A stretch of 64,000 bases of DNA, from assembly GCF_000239695.1 (NCBI RefSeq), contig NZ_JH470338.1:1582439-1646438 (forward strand), read 5' to 3'. Below the pieces are notes generated by a model, which saw only the letters and a list, made by a program, of their open reading frames with translations, made no database searches and was not told the DNA's origin. A program made the translations under genes and the position numbers. The DNA comes from Actinomyces graevenitzii C83. GTDB taxonomy: Bacteria; Actinomycetota; Actinomycetes; Actinomycetales; Actinomycetaceae. Numbering within the stretch: position 1 is the first letter of the stretch; each line of letters opens with the position of its first letter. Below are positions 52,816 to 62,081 of the stretch, one piece after another.

Positions 52816-54246
52816 ATGCAAAACGTTCTGCCGCCAATCGCCGACCAAGCTCTAGCCAATCTGCCAATTTCATTGGCTGCATTAGGGCATGCTTTTGTTC
52901 GCTCCGGGTATGAAATTTCCCTAGTGGGAGGCCCAGTGCGAGACGCCTGCTTGGGTATTGAGCCACACGATTTTGACCTAACCACCTCCGCGCGCCCAGA
53001 AGAAACCGAGCGTTTGCTGCGGCAGTGGGGTGATGCCTGTTGGGATGTGGGACGTAACTTTGGCACGATTGCCGCCAAAAAGGGCGACGTCGTCGTTGAA
53101 GTAACCACCTACCGCACTGAAGAGTACGAAATCGGCTCGCGCAAACCGGCCGTAGCTTACGGTGACAACCTCGAAGGTGACCTAACTCGCCGCGACTTCA
53201 CCGTTAACGCCATGGCGCTGCGGCTACCCGACCTGGAGCTGGTAGACCCCCACAACGGGCTGGCGGACCTGCAAGCGGGGATTTTACGCACCCCGGTAAG
53301 CGCTGAGCAGTCTTTCGACGACGACCCGCTACGTATGCTGCGGGCGGCGCGTTTTGCCTCACAGCTAGGTTTCGACGTGGACCTAGAGGTGATGGAAGCC
53401 ATGGAACAGATGGCGCAGCGTCTAGAGATCGTTTCAGCTGAGCGTATCCGCGCCGAGCTTGAGCGTCTGCTGCTTTCTCCCTACCCGCGTCGAGGTCTAG
53501 AGCTGCTGGTACACACCGGTATTTGCGACATTGTGCTGCCTGAGGTCTCAGCCCTACAAGACACGGTCGATGAGCACCGCCGTCACAAGGATGTTTATGA
53601 GCACACGCTGACCGTATTGCAGCAGGCCATGGATTTGGAAACTGGCCCTGATGGGGATGTGCCCGGGCCGGATTTGCGGCTGCGCCTAGCGGCGCTACTG
53701 CATGACATCGGTAAGCCGGCCACGCGCCGCTTCATGCCTGACGGCACCGTCACTTTCCACGCCCACGACTATGTAGGGGCGCGCATGACCGCTAAACGTA
53801 TGCGTGCACTGCATTTCGATAAACAAACCATTAAGGACGTTTCACGCCTGGTGGAGTTGCATTTGCGTTTCCACGGCTATGCGGACTCGCCCTGGTCTGA
53901 TTCGGCGGTGCGTCGCTATGTGACCGACGCCGGCCCGCTGCTGGCCCGCCTGGGCTGCCTGACCCGCGCGGACGTAACCACCGGTAATCGCCGCAAAGCA
54001 GCCATGCTTTCACACGCCTACGACGATCTAGAGCGACGCATTGAGGCCCTGCGCCAGCAGGAAGAACTGGCCTCTATCCGGCCTGAGCTGGACGGCCAGG
54101 AAATCATGGCAGAGCTAGGTATTAAACCGGGCCCTGAGGTTGGTAAAGCTTACAAGTTCCTGCTGGATCTACGTATGGAACGTGGCCCGATCGGTAAAGA
54201 GCTAGCCCGCGAGGCACTACATTCCTGGTGGGCCACCCAGCAGTAG
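52816..54246 (+). CDS. pcnA: CCA tRNA nucleotidyltransferase
   Basis: A 476-residue nucleotidyltransferase of class II. NTase signatures SLVGGPVRDACLG and EPHDFDLTTSARPEE (catalytic Asp pair), then RRDFTVNAMAL and AARFASQLGFDVD; an HD domain at about 250-350 has LAALLHDIGKPATR. It adds or repairs the 3' CCA end, required here because none of the three tRNA genes in the window encodes CCA. I start at the ATG 52816; a GTG 30 bases upstream is possible. Divergent from the Nudix gene across 65 bases. Confidence 0.94.
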   Translation: MQNVLPPIADQALANLPISLAALGHAFVRSGYEISLVGGPVRDACLGIEPHDFDLTTSARPEETERLLRQWGDACWDVGRNFGTIAAKKGDVVVEVTTYRTEEYEIGSRKPAVAYGDNLEGDLTRRDFTVNAMALRLPDLELVDPHNGLADLQAGILRTPVSAEQSFDDDPLRMLRAARFASQLGFDVDLEVMEAMEQMAQRLEIVSAERIRAELERLLLSPYPRRGLELLVHTGICDIVLPEVSALQDTVDEHRRHKDVYEHTLTVLQQAMDLETGPDGDVPGPDLRLRLAALLHDIGKPATRRFMPDGTVTFHAHDYVGARMTAKRMRALHFDKQTIKDVSRLVELHLRFHGYADSPWSDSAVRRYVTDAGPLLARLGCLTRADVTTGNRRKAAMLSHAYDDLERRIEALRQQEELASIRPELDGQEIMAELGIKPGPEVGKAYKFLLDLRMERGPIGKELAREALHSWWATQQ

Positions 54247-54328
54247 CACCCTGGCCGGCGGCGCTAAAGCCGCCTGCGCCTGAAGCGTGAGCCACAAGCT
54301 GGCCAACTAAATAGCTGATGTATACAAA

Positions 54329-54365
54329 GGGGGGCGCGGCTAAAAGCCGCGCCCCCCTAGCGTTT
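54329..54365. terminator. Hairpin between converging pcnA and PEPCK genes
   Basis: A 13-bp perfect stem (GGGGGGCGCGGCT/AGCCGCGCCCCCC) with an AAA loop. Tails are weak (TAGCGTTT right; CCTTTG left). Confidence 0.75.
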
Positions 54366-54373
54366 AGCTAGTG

Positions 54374-57300
54374 TCAGGCTAGCTCGGGCTGTAGACCCAA
54401 AGTGCCTACCAGCGAAGCGCGGTATGCCTCGCTAGCGTAGTGGGCCTGGGCGGCCTCTACCTCGGCTAGGCGCTCGCGGGCACCGATACGCTCAACTACA
54501 CCCTCGTTACCGGGGGTGTTGATGAACTTCTCAAGGGCAGCGTGAGCCTTGTCAGCGTGCTTGCGGTCACGGACAACCTTGGCGTCCAGGCGGGCGTTGT
54601 ACCACTCGGAAGCCAGGATGTTCTCACGCTCGAATAGGGCGCGGAACTCGGGGCTGTCTAGGTGCCAACCCTCGCGGCTGACGCCGTCGTGCATGATCTC
54701 TAGCAGGGCGCGCAGAGGCGGGCAGGCCTGCTCCAGGGAGCCGTCAGCGAAGTAGCGGTCGGCAACCACCTTGTGGGTGGTGACGATAACGTCAACGCTG
54801 TCAGCAAAGGTCTTAGGATCTTGCAGCTCAGGACGCAGCATCTCCTCGGTGAAGATGACATCGGGGTGTAGGAACACACGACCGAAGTAGTTACGTACGA
54901 ACTCGCCGTTGATGCGGTAGCCCAGGCGGCTAGCCTCAACCTTGCGGCCTTCGTATTCGAAGTCCTCAATGCGCTCCAGGCAGCCCTTAGCGATTAGCTC
55001 CTTGGCGTCACGCTCAGCGTGGCTCATGCGGGAGAACAGCTCCGGGATCAGCAGCGAAATGTCGTGGGCGACCTTCACCTTGGGGCCGATGTAACCAGCC
55101 GAAGACAACCAACCGTCGTAGCCACCCAGCGCGTAGCTCAGCAGCGAAGCGTTTAGGTCGTACACGGTGGGCAGAGCGTTGAACGGGGCCTTGGTTAGTG
55201 CACCTTCACTACCGGCACCGGTGGTGGAGGGGGACTTACCGGTCATGGAGGAAATGAACTCCATGTACAGCTCTGGCAGCTCCATGTAGTGCAGCGGGTT
55301 GTAAGCGCACAGGGCGGGCACACCCGGCTCAGGCGGGTTGTTGCGGCGACCAGCGGCCACCACATCCACGCTTTCACGCAGCGGCTCGTCCAGCGGCACC
55401 TCGTGGTAGAGGTGGGCAGCTACCTCGGCTAGCTCAACCTCGTAGGGGTTGGCCAGGTCCGGGCGCAGCTGCAGGTAACGCGGGTTCTTAGAGCGAGCAC
55501 CGTTAACAATGCGGGTGTGAGCGCTGGAAACAAAGTAGGTTCCGTCCTCACCCTGGGCTGCCGCGCGGCGGATCAGGTCCTGCATCGGCTTGGTGTACTG
55601 GCTCAGGCCCGGGGCGTCATCCACTAGCTCCTGGGCCTGAGCAGGGCTCATGGGCTCGAAGTTAGAGATGAAGGTGCCCGGCTTGGACATGTCCAGCTCG
55701 GTCTGCTTGTCGTAGCCACGTACGACGGCGTCGTCGGGGCGCTGGAACAGCAGACGCTCGCAGTTAGCGACGTACTTGCGGCTCAGGCCAGCAATGCCGT
55801 GCTCAGCGGCGAAGGCGGCGTCGGCCTCCTGGGCGGGCACCACAATGGAGGCGGTGATGTCGTCTTCGGTCTGAACCTTGGCGGCGGGGGAGAAGTCCGG
55901 ACGCAGCGAGAATAGACGCCAGGCGCCGTCGTCCTCGAAGCCCACACGCAGCATGTTGACCTTGATGACCTCGCCATCTAGGCGCAGGGAGTTGGCGTGA
56001 CGGCCGTTAACCAGACCCACAGTGAAGTGGCTACGCCAGTCGCTACCCCAAGCTGGCTGGTAGTAACGCTTAACGGTGTAAACCAGTTCCTTAACGTGGT
56101 CCGGGATAGTGGACAGGAAGTGGTTGTAGTCAGGCGAGTAGGCCGGTGAGGCGGTCAGCAGCTTGATAACCGAACCCAGCGAACGCTCCTCGCTTAGGAT
56201 CGAGCGGTGGTCAACCCCGTTTGACTTGGGGTCAGCGAAACGGCCTGAGTAGTCGCGGTCGAGTAGTACCTGCACCATGTCCAGGTCCTTTTCGACGTCG
56301 CCCACATAAGCCTCACCGAACACGAAGGCGTCCAGTAGGGCCTTAGAGATCTCAGACTTACCACCACCAGAAACGGTAGCGGGCTTGTGCATCTGAGTGG
56401 TCCACGGGGCGGTACCTACCAGGTGCCACTGACGCTCGTCACCGCTGCGGTGCTTGGTGTGTAGGCGGTAACCCGAGGGGGTGTAGTAGGTCTTGCCGGC
56501 CAGTAGCGGAATGGATGCGCGGGTGCCGTTGTGGTCCCATTCCACGGTCTGGGTGCGCATCGAGAAGTGCGAGCCAGCGGGAACTACCAGTAGGTTCTTG
56601 TCGTTGATGGCGACGGCGTGACCGTCGTCGCACATCTGGAAGTAGCTGGGGTTGGCGTCAACTACACTCTGCACGGTTAGGTGTGCAGGGGTGTACTTGT
56701 CGGTGTAGTCCTGGCCCAGGTTGTAACGCGGGAAGGCGCGTGCGCCACCGGCGTGCTCTTCTTCCACGTTGCCCAGCAGGTTGGCGCTGTAGCCAATCTG
56801 GGTCTTAACTTCCTTCTTGCAGTAACCGAAGTAGTTGTCGGCCACTACGGTGACGATTACGCCGCGCTCGTCACGGGCGCAGCACTTGAAGGCCTTGCCG
56901 TCGTTGTAGAGGTCGCCCTCTTCCTTCCAGCACATGCCGTCGCGACGCTGACGCTCGGTGGCCTGATCCCAGTGGGGTAGGCCCAGTTCCTTCTTGGTCA
57001 GCTTGGTCAGGTGCGGGGCGAGGATGACGCAACCGGTGTGACCAGTCCAGCTGGTGGGGTCGAGGGAGGCGTCGTTCTCAGGTAGGTAGGGGTCTCCGGC
57101 GTTGCCGAAGATGGACTCTACGAAGTCCAGGTTGGAAACCAGACCACCGGGAGCGATGAAACGGATTTCCATGGTGCGCTGGTTGTTTACGCCGGGCACT
57201 GCGGGCACGACGATGGGGCGCAGTAAGAGGGATACGAAGGCTTTTGCCGGAGAGTCTGAATGAGCGGCCCAAGGAATCTGCATGAGTTCATCGGGAACGT

Positions 57301-57790
57301 CATTGATTGCGTGCTCTAGCAGGCGGCCAAAGACTTCGCGCGGCACAGCGCGCTTGTCGTCAGGGATCGGTAGGCCACCTTCAGCCACGTGGAACACGCC
57401 GGCAGTGGTACGTCGGTCATTCTTCGGGTTGTGGACGACGCCGTTGAGTACCTTGTAGCTGGTTACGTATTCAGAAACAAAGTGGTCTTCGCCTTCGGGG
57501 AGGGCTAGAGCGCGCGAGAGACCAGGCTGATCTAGTACGAAAGTTGCTCCAGGTAGTCGAGGTGCGACGTCGGTACCTTCGAAATAACTGTCTAGGAAGT
57601 TCTGAATGCGAGTGTCAGACGCACACAGACGGTTGGATAGTCGCCGCGACATTTCACGAGTACGGGCCAACAGCGGAGCCGTAAGCGAGGCAGTGGCAGA
57701 GTCTAGGTTGCCCTGTGACACAGGGATGCCTAGCAGTGCTAAACGTAAGCTGATCGCGGAGTTTGTGCTTTCAGGTGAAGTTTTCTCCAT
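54374..57790 (-). CDS. Probable pyrophosphate-dependent PEP carboxykinase (PPi-PEPCK)
   Basis: An 1138-residue cytoplasmic protein. Length, an SGGGKSEISKAL P-loop-like motif (about residues 472-483), WDHNGTRASIP, and GRRNNPPEPGVPALCAYNP point to PPi-PEPCK (EC 4.1.1.38), the large enzyme known from Propionibacterium and Entamoeba that interconverts oxaloacetate + PPi with PEP + phosphate + CO2. GTP-type PEPCK is about 600 residues and ATP-type about 540, neither fits. The assignment is from recalled family features, not a search. No membrane segments or signal peptide. It would link PPi energy use to succinate fermentation, consistent with Actinomycetaceae metabolism. The gene is monocistronic. 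Confidence 0.7.
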   Translation of the reverse strand: MEKTSPESTNSAISLRLALLGIPVSQGNLDSATASLTAPLLARTREMSRRLSNRLCASDTRIQNFLDSYFEGTDVAPRLPGATFVLDQPGLSRALALPEGEDHFVSEYVTSYKVLNGVVHNPKNDRRTTAGVFHVAEGGLPIPDDKRAVPREVFGRLLEHAINDVPDELMQIPWAAHSDSPAKAFVSLLLRPIVVPAVPGVNNQRTMEIRFIAPGGLVSNLDFVESIFGNAGDPYLPENDASLDPTSWTGHTGCVILAPHLTKLTKKELGLPHWDQATERQRRDGMCWKEEGDLYNDGKAFKCCARDERGVIVTVVADNYFGYCKKEVKTQIGYSANLLGNVEEEHAGGARAFPRYNLGQDYTDKYTPAHLTVQSVVDANPSYFQMCDDGHAVAINDKNLLVVPAGSHFSMRTQTVEWDHNGTRASIPLLAGKTYYTPSGYRLHTKHRSGDERQWHLVGTAPWTTQMHKPATVSGGGKSEISKALLDAFVFGEAYVGDVEKDLDMVQVLLDRDYSGRFADPKSNGVDHRSILSEERSLGSVIKLLTASPAYSPDYNHFLSTIPDHVKELVYTVKRYYQPAWGSDWRSHFTVGLVNGRHANSLRLDGEVIKVNMLRVGFEDDGAWRLFSLRPDFSPAAKVQTEDDITASIVVPAQEADAAFAAEHGIAGLSRKYVANCERLLFQRPDDAVVRGYDKQTELDMSKPGTFISNFEPMSPAQAQELVDDAPGLSQYTKPMQDLIRRAAAQGEDGTYFVSSAHTRIVNGARSKNPRYLQLRPDLANPYEVELAEVAAHLYHEVPLDEPLRESVDVVAAGRRNNPPEPGVPALCAYNPLHYMELPELYMEFISSMTGKSPSTTGAGSEGALTKAPFNALPTVYDLNASLLSYALGGYDGWLSSAGYIGPKVKVAHDISLLIPELFSRMSHAERDAKELIAKGCLERIEDFEYEGRKVEASRLGYRINGEFVRNYFGRVFLHPDVIFTEEMLRPELQDPKTFADSVDVIVTTHKVVADRYFADGSLEQACPPLRALLEIMHDGVSREGWHLDSPEFRALFERENILASEWYNARLDAKVVRDRKHADKAHAALEKFINTPGNEGVVERIGARERLAEVEAAQAHYASEAYRASLVGTLGLQPELA

Positions 57791-57937
57791 AGGTCATAAG
57801 CATAGTAGGTAGGTAGTAGGGTTGTCGTGACGCATGTCCTATACCTGAGAAAGCATTTCTTTCATACTGGAAGGAATCGTTGTGTGGCCGGTTCTCCGCC
57901 GGGCGCTAAGAATATTAAGCAGAAACGGGGACTATAG

Positions 57938-60535
57938 GTGTCGTTACCACCGCAAATCCCGCCGCGCGCTAACTCGGGCGCGAAGGCAAGTGCTAAACAG
58001 AGTTCATCGCCTGCAGCGTCTTTAGGTGGAGCTGGCAGGACTAATCAGCGGCCTACGGGTCAAAGGCCTGTGGGCAAGGGGGCCCCGGCGCGTAAAGCGC
58101 CAAGTAAAAATTCAACGCGACCGGCAAACCGTGGCGGTTCCAAGGGGCCCAAATCGAAGCGGAAGCTGTGGAATTATCCGCGTGCTGGCAAGGGCAAAAT
58201 TAGGCGCTGGCTGCCCAGTTGGCAGTTTGTGCTTTGTTCGATCCTATTCGTGCTGACTATGGGGATTGGCACACTGATGCTGGCCTATGCCACTACGGAT
58301 GTGCCCGCACCTAATGACTTCGCTAAGGCTCAGACCACCGTGGTCTACTACGACGACGGCAAGACTGAGATGGGGCGTTTTACGGATATTAACCGTACCG
58401 TCATCGACACCACCAAGCTGCCCTCTTATGTGGGTAACGCGGTGGTAGCCAGTGAGGACTCCAGCTTCTACTCCAACAACGGTATTGACCCTAAGGGTAT
58501 TGTCCGCGCGTTGTTCAACAACTTAACCGGTGGGCCGATTCAGGGTGCCTCTACCCTGACCCAGCAGTACGTAAAGAACTACTACGTAGACACCACCGAT
58601 TCTTACGTAGGTAAGCTCAAGCAGGCCTTCTTGGCGGTCAAGATTGACCAGTCCCAGTCCAAGCAGAAGATTTTGGGTAACTACCTCAACACCATTTACT
58701 ACGGCCGTGGTGCCTACGGTGTGGAGGAAGCCTCCAAGGCCTACTTTGGTCACAGCGCTGACAAGTTGACGCTGTCTGAAGCTGCGCTGCTTAGCGCCGT
58801 AATTCCGGCCCCCTCAGGCTGGGACCCGGCGGTGGACGCCAAGACCAGTCAGGCCAAATGGACCCGTGTAGCTGACCTGATGCTTAAGCAGAACTTCATT
58901 ACCGCCGCCCAGCGCGCAGAAATGAAGTTCCCCAAGACTATTGAGCCCACCACCAAGCAGGTTTATGCAGGTACCAAGGGTTACCTGCTGCAAATGGTGC
59001 GTACGGAGCTTAAGTCCAAGATGAAGCTGACCAACGAGCAGCTTGATACTGGTGGTTTCAAGGTCACTACCACCATCAACCAGAAGGATCAGGAAGCTGC
59101 TGTTAACGCGGTGCACACCCTGCCCTCTGACAAGCCTGCCGGCTTGGGTGTGGCCTTGACCAGTATTGATCCGCGCACCGGCGCGATTGTGGCGCTCTAT
59201 GGTGGTGAAGACTTCCTTAAGAGCCAGGTCAACTCTGCTACTCAGGCTGTAGCCCAGGCTGGTTCTACCTATAAGCCTTTCGCGCTGGTCACTGCCCTCA
59301 ATGACGGCATGAGCCTGTCTGATGGCTACATGGGCACATCCCCCATGACCATTGAGGGTCACGAATTCCAAAACTTCCAGAATGTCTCGTATGGCTGGGT
59401 GAACCTGGTTAAAGCTACGGCTTTCTCCATTAACACCCCCTACCTGCAGCTGAATAAAGATGTAGGCCCTGAAAACACCAATAAGACAGCTATTGCCGCT
59501 GGTTACCCGGCTAACACGCTAGGTTTCGACGACACTACGCAGGGTGTGCTGGGTTCGGTTTCTCCCCACAACATCGATATTGCTCGCGCTTACTCCACCT
59601 TTGCGGCTCAGGGGCAGCGCCACGATATCCACATTGTGGGTAAGGTATCCAACTCCACCAACACGGTGGTTTACACCGCTAACACCACCGGTCAGCAGGT
59701 GTTCAAGAAGGAAGTAATGGCGGACGTAACCTACGCACTGACTCAGGTGGTGCAGCTGGGTTCAGGTGAAACCGCTAAGAGCCTGAACCGTCCGGTGGCC
59801 GCTAAGACCGGTTCGTCCTCGGACAACAAGTCTGCGCAGTTCGTTGGTTACACCCCCCAGCTGGTTACTGCAGTGACCTTGTTCCAGCAGGGTGCAGATG
59901 GCTCTGAACAGTCCATTACCCCCTTCGGTAACTACAGTGAAATCACCGGTAGCACCTACCCGGCCGATATCTTCACTAACTACATGGGCGCAGCTCTTGA
60001 CGGCCAGGAAGTACTTGACTTCCCTGACCGCTCAGATGGCTCTTACAGCGGCAGCAACCATGGTGGTTCTAGCAGTGGCGGCGGCAGCAGTAACGGCGGC
60101 GGCAGCAACTCCGACAACAACAACGGTGGCAGCAACGGTGGCAGCAACGGCGGTGGCGAAGCCACTCAGCCGGCCCAGTCCGCCAGCCCCGTACCCAGCG
60201 GCGAATCCAACGGAGGTAACGGCTCCGGTAACGGAAACGACAATGGCAACGGTAACGGTTCCGGTAACGGAGATAACGGCAACGGCAACGGTAACGGTTC
60301 CGGTAATGGAGATAACGGAAACGGTAACGGTGGCGGCAACGGCGGTGGAAACGGCGGCGGCTCCGGTGGAGATAACGGCGGTGGAAACGGCGGCGGTAAC
60401 GGCGGAGGCAATGGCGGCGGTAACGGCGGCGGCTCCGGTGGAGATAACGGCGGTGGAAACGGCGGCGGTAACGGCGGAGGCAATGGCGGCGGTAACGGTG
60501 GCGGAAACGGAGGTGGCTCCGGCGGTGGAAACTAG
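57938..60535 (+). CDS. ponA: Class A penicillin-binding protein (transglycosylase/transpeptidase, PonA type)
   Basis: An 865-residue bifunctional enzyme. A basic, low-complexity cytoplasmic N-terminus (about 1-90) leads to a helix (about 96-118). The GT51 domain (about 150-330) has VASEDSSFYSNNGID, with the catalytic Glu, and GASTLTQQYVKN. The transpeptidase domain (about 370-690) has SxxK in AGSTYKPFAL, SxN in AFSINTPY and KTG in AAKTGSSSD. The last 170 residues are almost only Gly, Asn, Ser and Asp in repeats such as GNGGGN. The GTG start at 57938 directly follows a TAG; a 17-codon ORF precedes it. Neighbours match ponA1 of mycobacteria. Confidence 0.93.
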   Translation: MSLPPQIPPRANSGAKASAKQSSSPAASLGGAGRTNQRPTGQRPVGKGAPARKAPSKNSTRPANRGGSKGPKSKRKLWNYPRAGKGKIRRWLPSWQFVLCSILFVLTMGIGTLMLAYATTDVPAPNDFAKAQTTVVYYDDGKTEMGRFTDINRTVIDTTKLPSYVGNAVVASEDSSFYSNNGIDPKGIVRALFNNLTGGPIQGASTLTQQYVKNYYVDTTDSYVGKLKQAFLAVKIDQSQSKQKILGNYLNTIYYGRGAYGVEEASKAYFGHSADKLTLSEAALLSAVIPAPSGWDPAVDAKTSQAKWTRVADLMLKQNFITAAQRAEMKFPKTIEPTTKQVYAGTKGYLLQMVRTELKSKMKLTNEQLDTGGFKVTTTINQKDQEAAVNAVHTLPSDKPAGLGVALTSIDPRTGAIVALYGGEDFLKSQVNSATQAVAQAGSTYKPFALVTALNDGMSLSDGYMGTSPMTIEGHEFQNFQNVSYGWVNLVKATAFSINTPYLQLNKDVGPENTNKTAIAAGYPANTLGFDDTTQGVLGSVSPHNIDIARAYSTFAAQGQRHDIHIVGKVSNSTNTVVYTANTTGQQVFKKEVMADVTYALTQVVQLGSGETAKSLNRPVAAKTGSSSDNKSAQFVGYTPQLVTAVTLFQQGADGSEQSITPFGNYSEITGSTYPADIFTNYMGAALDGQEVLDFPDRSDGSYSGSNHGGSSSGGGSSNGGGSNSDNNNGGSNGGSNGGGEATQPAQSASPVPSGESNGGNGSGNGNDNGNGNGSGNGDNGNGNGNGSGNGDNGNGNGGGNGGGNGGGSGGDNGGGNGGGNGGGNGGGNGGGSGGDNGGGNGGGNGGGNGGGNGGGNGGGSGGGN

Positions 60536-60596
60536 CCACGCTGCTAACCAGCCTCACCGGTAACCGTAACAACCGCATACGGTAACCAAATACACA

Positions 60597-60632
60597 CGGG
60601 CGGCGGGAAGTGAATTTACTTCCCGCCGCCCG
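60597..60632 (+). terminator. Terminator of the class A PBP gene
   Basis: Perfect 15-bp stem CGGGCGGCGGGAAGT/ACTTCCCGCCGCCCG with a GAATTT loop. No long T tract follows. Confidence 0.8.
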
Positions 60633-60703
60633 CCTGTATCGGTTAGGGTTGTGTACTGGTTTGGCTTAGCTGCACCCGCAGCGAATGACAAACCTTACGC
60701 ATC

Positions 60704-60755
60704 TACCCTCCTGTCACGGAAAGACCGTGACCGTATAGACCAGAGGAGGTGGGTA
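60704..60755 (+). promoter_or_regulatory. rpsF leader hairpins that can cover the ribosome site
   Basis: GTCACGG (60713-60719) and CCGTGAC (60725-60731) form a small stem with an AAAGA loop. Around it, TACC + CTCCT (60704-60712) can pair with AGGAG and GGTA (60744-60755), sequestering the Shine-Dalgarno of rpsF. This resembles the idea of the S6:S18-binding leader; binding itself is inferred. Confidence 0.45.
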
Positions 60756-60761
60756 CCAAGC

Positions 60762-61049
60762 ATGCGTCACTACGAGATTATGATCATTCTCGAACCCGAG
60801 ACCGACGAACGTACCATCAACGCGTCGCTCGAGAAGCTGCTACAGGTTGTTCCCGCTGAGGGCGGTAGCCTGGACAAGGTGGACGTCTGGGGACGTCGTC
60901 GCCTGGCTTACGACATCAAGAAGAAGTCTGAAGGTTTCTACGTCGTCGTCGACATGACCGCGACCCCGGCAACCGCTCAGGAACTGGACCGTCAGCTAAG
61001 CCTGAACGAGTCCGTGCTGCGCACCAAGCTGCTGCGTCCTGAGGCCTGA
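60762..61049 (+). CDS. rpsF: 30S ribosomal protein S6
   Basis: A 95-residue ribosomal protein: [38 protein letters not shown] and [19 protein letters not shown]. It forms a complex with S18, encoded two genes downstream. I start at the ATG at 60762 after GAGGAGGTGG; the frame is open upstream to 60651, but that part is the leader. Confidence 0.97.
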   Translation: MRHYEIMIILEPETDERTINASLEKLLQVVPAEGGSLDKVDVWGRRRLAYDIKKKSEGFYVVVDMTATPATAQELDRQLSLNESVLRTKLLRPEA

Positions 61050-61074
61050 GAAGTAACCGCCAAGGGAGGCAAAC

Positions 61075-61641
61075 ATGGCTGGAGACACCATTATCACCGT
61101 GGTCGGTAACCTGACCCACGACCCGGAGCTACGCTTTACGCCCTCCGGGGCGGCTGTGGCCTCTTTTACCATCGCGTCAACCCCGCGTACCTACGACCGC
61201 CAGTCCGGCGAGTGGAAGGACGGGGAGGCCCTGTTCATGCGCTGCTCTTTGTGGCGTGACGCCGCCGAGAACGTAGCTGAATCCCTCACCAAGGGAATGC
61301 GCGTAATTGCGCAGGGCCGTCTCGTGCAGCGCTCCTACACCACCCGTGAAGGTGAACAGCGCACCGTGGTTGAAATGCAGGTAGATGAGATCGGCCCGTC
61401 TCTGCGCTACGCCAAGGCCCAAGTAACCCGCAACTCTCGCGGTGGCGGTAACTACGGCGGCAACAACGCTGGCGCCAGCAATGGCGGCGGCTATGGCGGC
61501 TCCCAGGGTGGCTACAACGCCAACAACAACGCTTCTGCCGGTGGTGGCTACAGCGGTTACAACAGCGCCCCGCAAGGCGGCAGCGCTGGCGACCCGTGGG
61601 CTACTGGCGGCTCTTCTTTCGGTGACGAACCGCCGTTCTAA
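61075..61641 (+). CDS. ssb: Single-stranded DNA-binding protein
   Basis: A 188-residue SSB. The OB fold covers about 1-115 ([54 protein letters not shown]). A Gly/Asn/Ala-rich linker follows, and the acidic tip ends in GDEPPF, the docking tail for partner proteins. ATG after AGGGAGG, 25 bases beyond rpsF. Confidence 0.96.
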   Translation: MAGDTIITVVGNLTHDPELRFTPSGAAVASFTIASTPRTYDRQSGEWKDGEALFMRCSLWRDAAENVAESLTKGMRVIAQGRLVQRSYTTREGEQRTVVEMQVDEIGPSLRYAKAQVTRNSRGGGNYGGNNAGASNGGGYGGSQGGYNANNNASAGGGYSGYNSAPQGGSAGDPWATGGSSFGDEPPF

Positions 61642-61644
61642 ACC

Positions 61645-61735
61645 TGCCAGGCGCAGCGCCTAGTGCGCAGTGCCTAGCGCGGGACCTGCTTAGCGCAGAA
61701 TGCCTCATGCAGGGCCTGCCTAACGCAGGCGGCTT
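61645..61735. repeat. Degenerate tandem repeats between ssb and rpsR
   Basis: Four to five variants of a ~20-bp word containing TGCCTAGCGCAG (for example GCGCAGTGCCTAGCGC and GCAGGGCCTGCCTAACGC). The rest of this 188-bp gap holds a CATTTGGG direct repeat and the hairpin GAGTGCTAAGCACTC (61797-61811) before the rpsR ribosome site. Confidence 0.65.
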
Positions 61736-61829
61736 AAGTCACCAACGCCCGCCCATTTGGGATCATTTGGGTAGGGCACCCAGACATTCATCTTTAGAGT
61801 GCTAAGCACTCAGACCAAGGAGTACCACT

Positions 61830-62066
61830 ATGGCGAAGCCCCAACTTCGCAAGCCGAAGAAGAAGGTTGGCCCGGTCAAGGCCATCAAGGTCGGCGTCAT
61901 TGACTACAAGGACACCGCCACCCTACGCAAGTTCATCTCCGACCGCGGCAAGATCCGCGCTCGTCGCGTGACTGGCGTTTCCGTACAGGAACAGCGCAAG
62001 ATCGCCAAGGCTGTTAAGAACGCCCGCGAGATGGCCCTGCTGCCCTACTCTTCCAACGCTCGCTGA
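61830..62066 (+). CDS. rpsR: 30S ribosomal protein S18
   Basis: A 78-residue basic protein: [39 protein letters not shown] and [13 protein letters not shown], all S18 signatures. The first 20 residues are Lys/Pro-rich. No Cys is present, so this is the zinc-independent form. ATG after AAGGAG. rplI follows after 15 bases. Confidence 0.97.
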   Translation: MAKPQLRKPKKKVGPVKAIKVGVIDYKDTATLRKFISDRGKIRARRVTGVSVQEQRKIAKAVKNAREMALLPYSSNAR

Positions 62067-62081
62067 TAGGGAGGACTAGCA

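Noticed and set aside
60069..60578. Long minus-strand frames opposite the PBP Gly/Asn tail
   Set aside because: Arg/Tyr/Pro repeats caused only by the repetitive coding strand.
61797..61811. GAGTGCTAAGCACTC as a CIRCE (HrcA) site
   Set aside because: CIRCE needs TTAGCACTC and GAGTGCTAA separated by nine bases; here the halves overlap in reverse order, so it is only a small hairpin.
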